NCBI RefSeq assembly: GCF_000425125.1
Contig: NZ_AULE01000023.1
Span: 62,001-126,000, forward strand
Origin: Paenibacillus taiwanensis DSM 18679
GTDB lineage: Bacteria > Bacillota > Bacilli > Paenibacillales > Paenibacillaceae
Direction of reading: 5' to 3'
Length of the DNA stretch: 64,000 nucleotides
The notes under the pieces: generated by a model
Database searches by the model: none
Told to the model about the DNA's origin: nothing
What the model saw: only the letters and a program-made list of their open reading frames with translations
In this document: in pieces, positions 61,309-64,000 of the stretch
Layout: the number at the start of each line of letters is the position of its first letter
Position numbering within the stretch: the stretch's first letter is position 1
Position numbers and translations under genes: made by a program

Positions 61309-64000
61309 TTAAAGCATCAAAATGTCCCGAATTTCTTGCTCTGTTAGGGAGGACAAAGCTTCTTCACCAGGCTGAATGACTTCTTCAATGAGGTCCTTTT
61401 TCCTTTGCTGCAATTCATACATTTTGTCCTCTACGGTGCCTTGTGTAACCAGTCTGATCACTTGTACGACCTTCTTTTGCCCGATGCGATAGGCCCGATC
61501 TGCTGCTTGCTGCTCTACAGCCGGATTCCACCATAGATCATACAGAATAACGGTGTCTGCTCCCGTTAAGTTAAGACCTGTGCCACCTGCTTTTAACGAG
61601 ATGAGAAACAAATCACGTTCGCCTTCATTAAATCGGCTGCACAGCTCTACGCGTTCTGCTGACGGGGTACTGCCGTCCAAATAAAAATGGGCTGCTCCCC
61701 GTTCGGTTAACTCTCGTTTGATCAGATTAAGCATCCCTGTAAACTGAGAAAATACGAGCAGGCGTCGGCCAGCAGCTATAGACTGTTCGATAATTTCAAG
61801 CAGCAGTTCGAATTTAGCTGAGCTTCCGACGTAACCGTCGACGAACAGAGCAGGATGGCAGCATAACTGGCGTAATCGGGTAAGACCTGCCAAAATTTTA
61901 ATGCGGCTTTTCTGAAATCCCGTCTCGTCTAAATGTTTAAGTGTGTCTTTTTGCAGCTTGGCAAGATAGGCGAGATATAACTTCTTCTGCTCGGGCAGCA
62001 GTTCAGTTGCTTGGACCGATTCTATCTTCTCAGGCAGCTCTTTCAGTACGTCCGTCTTCAACCGACGAAGTAGAAAGGGACGTGCACGTTTGGCCACGGT
62101 ATCACGCGGCAAATCGTTAAAGGTTTGTCTATTCGAGAACAGTTCAGGGAACACGGCATCAAAAATCGACCAAAGCTCTTCCAGTCTGTTTTCCACAGGC
62201 GTACCTGTAAGGGCGAATCGGTATTTGGCCTGAATAGTTTTTACAGCGTGTGCCGTTTGTGTTGTGTAATTTTTGAATGCTTGTGCTTCATCCAAAATGA
62301 GCGTATGGAAAGCAGACTTGGCATATAACTGGATATCCCGGCGCAGCAGCGGATACGAAGTAATAATCACATCTGCTGCAAATTTACTGCTCAACAACCG
62401 AAGGCGTTCTGGCTGGCTGCCATCTGCGATGGCAACGCTTAGTTCAGGAGCGAACTTGTGCAGCTCATTTCGCCAATTGTATAGCAGCGACGCAGGGGCG
62501 ATGACAAGAGCCGACATATTTTGCTTGCGAATGTCAGGCAGCACGGACACAAGGAATGCGATGGTTTGCAGCGTTTTGCCCAGGCCCATGTCATCTGCGA
62601 GAATGCCCCCAAAGCGATAATGGGCTAACGTCTTCATCCACTGATAACCGTACTTCTGGTAATCACGAAGCACTGGTGTTAGATGGTCTGGCAGCGGGAA
62701 ATCCAGATTGTCCGGATTTCGCATGTTTTCGATAAAAAGACGTAACGACCGACCGATGGAGATTGCTTTCCCATGCTCGTTAGTATGCATCAGCTGCAGG
62801 CTGCGGGCGATTGGAATTTTGAACAAGGCAGCCTTTGTTTCTTCCTTGTGAAGCTCCATCGTATTCATAAAGCGGCTAATTTCTTGAAAAGCTTCGCTTT
62901 CCAGTGACAGCAAGGTGCCGCTTGGCAGGCGATAATATTTCTTTTTATCTTCTAACGATTGCAGCAGTTGGCGAATGTCAGCCTCGGCAATCCCGTCCAT
63001 CTCAAACTTAAATTCAAGCCAGTCCGTGCGCTCATCCACATCAACCGTAATGTGTGGCGCCACAGGTGCGGCATGTAATCGTGCCTTCACAGCGGAGGTG
63101 GCATAAATCTGCATCGATGCTTTCAGTTTTGGGACGATATGGTACAAAAAATCATATTCTGCATCCTCGTCATCAAGGAAGTAGCCACTTTCTGTTTTGG
63201 CAAAAGGACATTGTTCTATCATCTCTATAATTTGTTGCTCTTGCTCCGTGTCTCGCATAAGAATGCGGTTAGCGGCACGCTGCTGGGTGTGTGCTTCTAA
63301 AGGATTAAGAACGATGTCGCCATACTGGAACTCCAATCCTGCCAGCAGCCGATCCCGAACGCGGTCCAGATAGAGCTTAGCTTGCAGTGCAGGCTGGACA
63401 ATCCGCTCGGCTATGCTTGGCGTAATGTGGACACTTCCTAGCTTTGATAAGCCAGGGATGACTTGTTCCATGTATGGCTCGATCTGGCCTGCAGGAATTC
63501 GAAATGATTGCTTGCGGTAGGACTCCAGCAATTGCCTCATCTCGCTGAGCCGCTTGCAATGATCAGGGGCTAGCTGAACTAGCTTTCCTTCAGACACGAC
63601 CATTCCGTATTGTTCCATTATGGTTATCTGGTCCATTCCTTGCACGTCCATCTGGAAGCCTTCATCGCCAGCTTGATCCAGCTTAAACAGGAGCGGCAGC
63701 GACTCGTCAACTACTCGTAAACCAGAATAACTGACCCCTTCATGCTCCAGTGTGACGGATTTGGCTTGGGCGAGCAGGGGAAAAAGGTCGTTCCATATAT
63801 AAGCAGGCAGAGGAAGGGTACGTTCCCCGCCTGCACGATTGGCGGGGTTGGAGTAGCTATGCGCAGTTTCCAGATGGACTTCTTCCTGACGATAAGCACG
63901 GATCAGCTGCTGCAAAATCGCATCATCGTGTGGATGAAAGCTGTGCAGCAACGGATCATATGTAAACAATTTGGAGAAGGTGTAGCTTCTCCCTCGATCA
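61309..64000 (-). CDS. SNF2-family helicase (5' end outside window)
   Basis: Some 897 codons are seen, and the frame is open to the right edge, reading DRGRSYTFSKLFTYDPLLHSF, so the gene starts beyond it. The helicase core is complete: motif I GGILADDMGLGKTLQTIAFL, Ia VIAPASLLYNW, DEAQ box LILDEAQAFKNY, III LTGTPVENRLEELWS, and the C-terminal helicase domain with FSQFTGMLNLI, SLKAGGTGLNLT and the R-finger AADRAYRIGQ. It matches the YwqA/SWF-SNF helicase group that often carries an N-terminal SWIM zinc finger. It remodels protein-DNA or RNA polymerase complexes; the exact role is unknown. Confidence 0.93.
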   Translation of the reverse strand, partial: DRGRSYTFSKLFTYDPLLHSFHPHDDAILQQLIRAYRQEEVHLETAHSYSNPANRAGGERTLPLPAYIWNDLFPLLAQAKSVTLEHEGVSYSGLRVVDESLPLLFKLDQAGDEGFQMDVQGMDQITIMEQYGMVVSEGKLVQLAPDHCKRLSEMRQLLESYRKQSFRIPAGQIEPYMEQVIPGLSKLGSVHITPSIAERIVQPALQAKLYLDRVRDRLLAGLEFQYGDIVLNPLEAHTQQRAANRILMRDTEQEQQIIEMIEQCPFAKTESGYFLDDEDAEYDFLYHIVPKLKASMQIYATSAVKARLHAAPVAPHITVDVDERTDWLEFKFEMDGIAEADIRQLLQSLEDKKKYYRLPSGTLLSLESEAFQEISRFMNTMELHKEETKAALFKIPIARSLQLMHTNEHGKAISIGRSLRLFIENMRNPDNLDFPLPDHLTPVLRDYQKYGYQWMKTLAHYRFGGILADDMGLGKTLQTIAFLVSVLPDIRKQNMSALVIAPASLLYNWRNELHKFAPELSVAIADGSQPERLRLLSSKFAADVIITSYPLLRRDIQLYAKSAFHTLILDEAQAFKNYTTQTAHAVKTIQAKYRFALTGTPVENRLEELWSIFDAVFPELFSNRQTFNDLPRDTVAKRARPFLLRRLKTDVLKELPEKIESVQATELLPEQKKLYLAYLAKLQKDTLKHLDETGFQKSRIKILAGLTRLRQLCCHPALFVDGYVGSSAKFELLLEIIEQSIAAGRRLLVFSQFTGMLNLIKRELTERGAAHFYLDGSTPSAERVELCSRFNEGERDLFLISLKAGGTGLNLTGADTVILYDLWWNPAVEQQAADRAYRIGQKKVVQVIRLVTQGTVEDKMYELQQRKKDLIEEVIQPGEEALSSLTEQEIRDILML

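Overview
The window looks like chromosome of a low-to-middle GC Gram-positive spore former of the Bacillales, most likely Paenibacillus or a close relative. The evidence is strong AGGAGG-type ribosome binding sites, several GTG/TTG starts, lipobox lipoproteins, a SleB/CwlJ-type cell-wall hydrolase, GlpP antitermination, Fur boxes of the Bacillus type and LytTR/DUF3021 and MocR regulators. No rRNA, tRNA, CRISPR array or complete transposon was seen. Visibly AT-rich blocks (1-1100, 3843-7594, 20982-22991) alternate with more GC-rich ones (8387-15628, 40461-48604), which suggests mosaic acquisition.

Layout. 1-2158: 3' end of an ABC-F ATPase, a decayed O6-alkylguanine methyltransferase piece and a gene-poor gap. 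2159-3628: secreted protein with an InlB-like repeat and two near-identical discoidin domains. 3843-7594: iron block 1, with an AraC regulator fused to a siderophore-binding domain, a Fur-boxed siderophore-binding lipoprotein without permeases, and a ferredoxin-NADP reductase-like flavoprotein. 7628-8330: cell-wall hydrolase and a 20-residue peptide ORF. 8387-15628 (minus): seven-gene operon with a UgpA/E/B-like ABC importer, an MFS carrier, the GlpP antiterminator, a metallophosphoesterase and a HAD phosphatase. It is preceded by a long leader hairpin that is a plausible GlpP target.

15938-29904: TetR plus NorA/Bmr-type efflux, a choloylglycine-hydrolase-family enzyme, a SUKH/HEAT protein, an IS3 transposase scar, a toxin-antitoxin-like pair (unknown protein plus HTH/ImmA-IrrE), malate:quinone oxidoreductase, a methyltransferase/TPR protein, a GIY-YIG protein, ArsR plus MFS, and an ATP-pyrophosphatase of the Dph6 family. 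30014-32398: a tiny broken or overlapping ORF pair, then a minus-strand operon of a sigma factor, a HAAS-like membrane protein and a secreted precursor ending in a six-cysteine hydrophobic domain. This last operon is the most interesting candidate for an undescribed system.

32816-43389: accessory regulators and enzymes (MocR/MFS/epimerase, LysR/SDR, PhnA-like, ArsR/AHSA1, NDH-2, ArsR/saccharopine dehydrogenase-like). 43517-48604: iron block 2, with a ferric-hydroxamate-type ABC importer divergent from a second ferredoxin-NADP reductase-like gene, each side with the same Fur box. 48783-52904: aldo/keto reductase, MFS and HxlR with two strong operator-like palindromes, then a stand-alone RlmN and an SDR stub. 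53075-56054: LytTR, DUF3021 and a two-gene ABC exporter. 56188-64000: second saccharopine dehydrogenase-like gene with a methyltransferase, an alkyltransferase-like protein, a DUF6509-like protein, a GH20-like glycosidase and a SNF2 helicase cut by the window edge.

Two themes recur. One is iron acquisition, with two Fur-boxed sites that each pair siderophore capture with a flavoprotein reductase. The other is small-molecule efflux and response, with several regulator-transporter cassettes carrying readable operators. Family assignments are from recognised motifs; no search was run.
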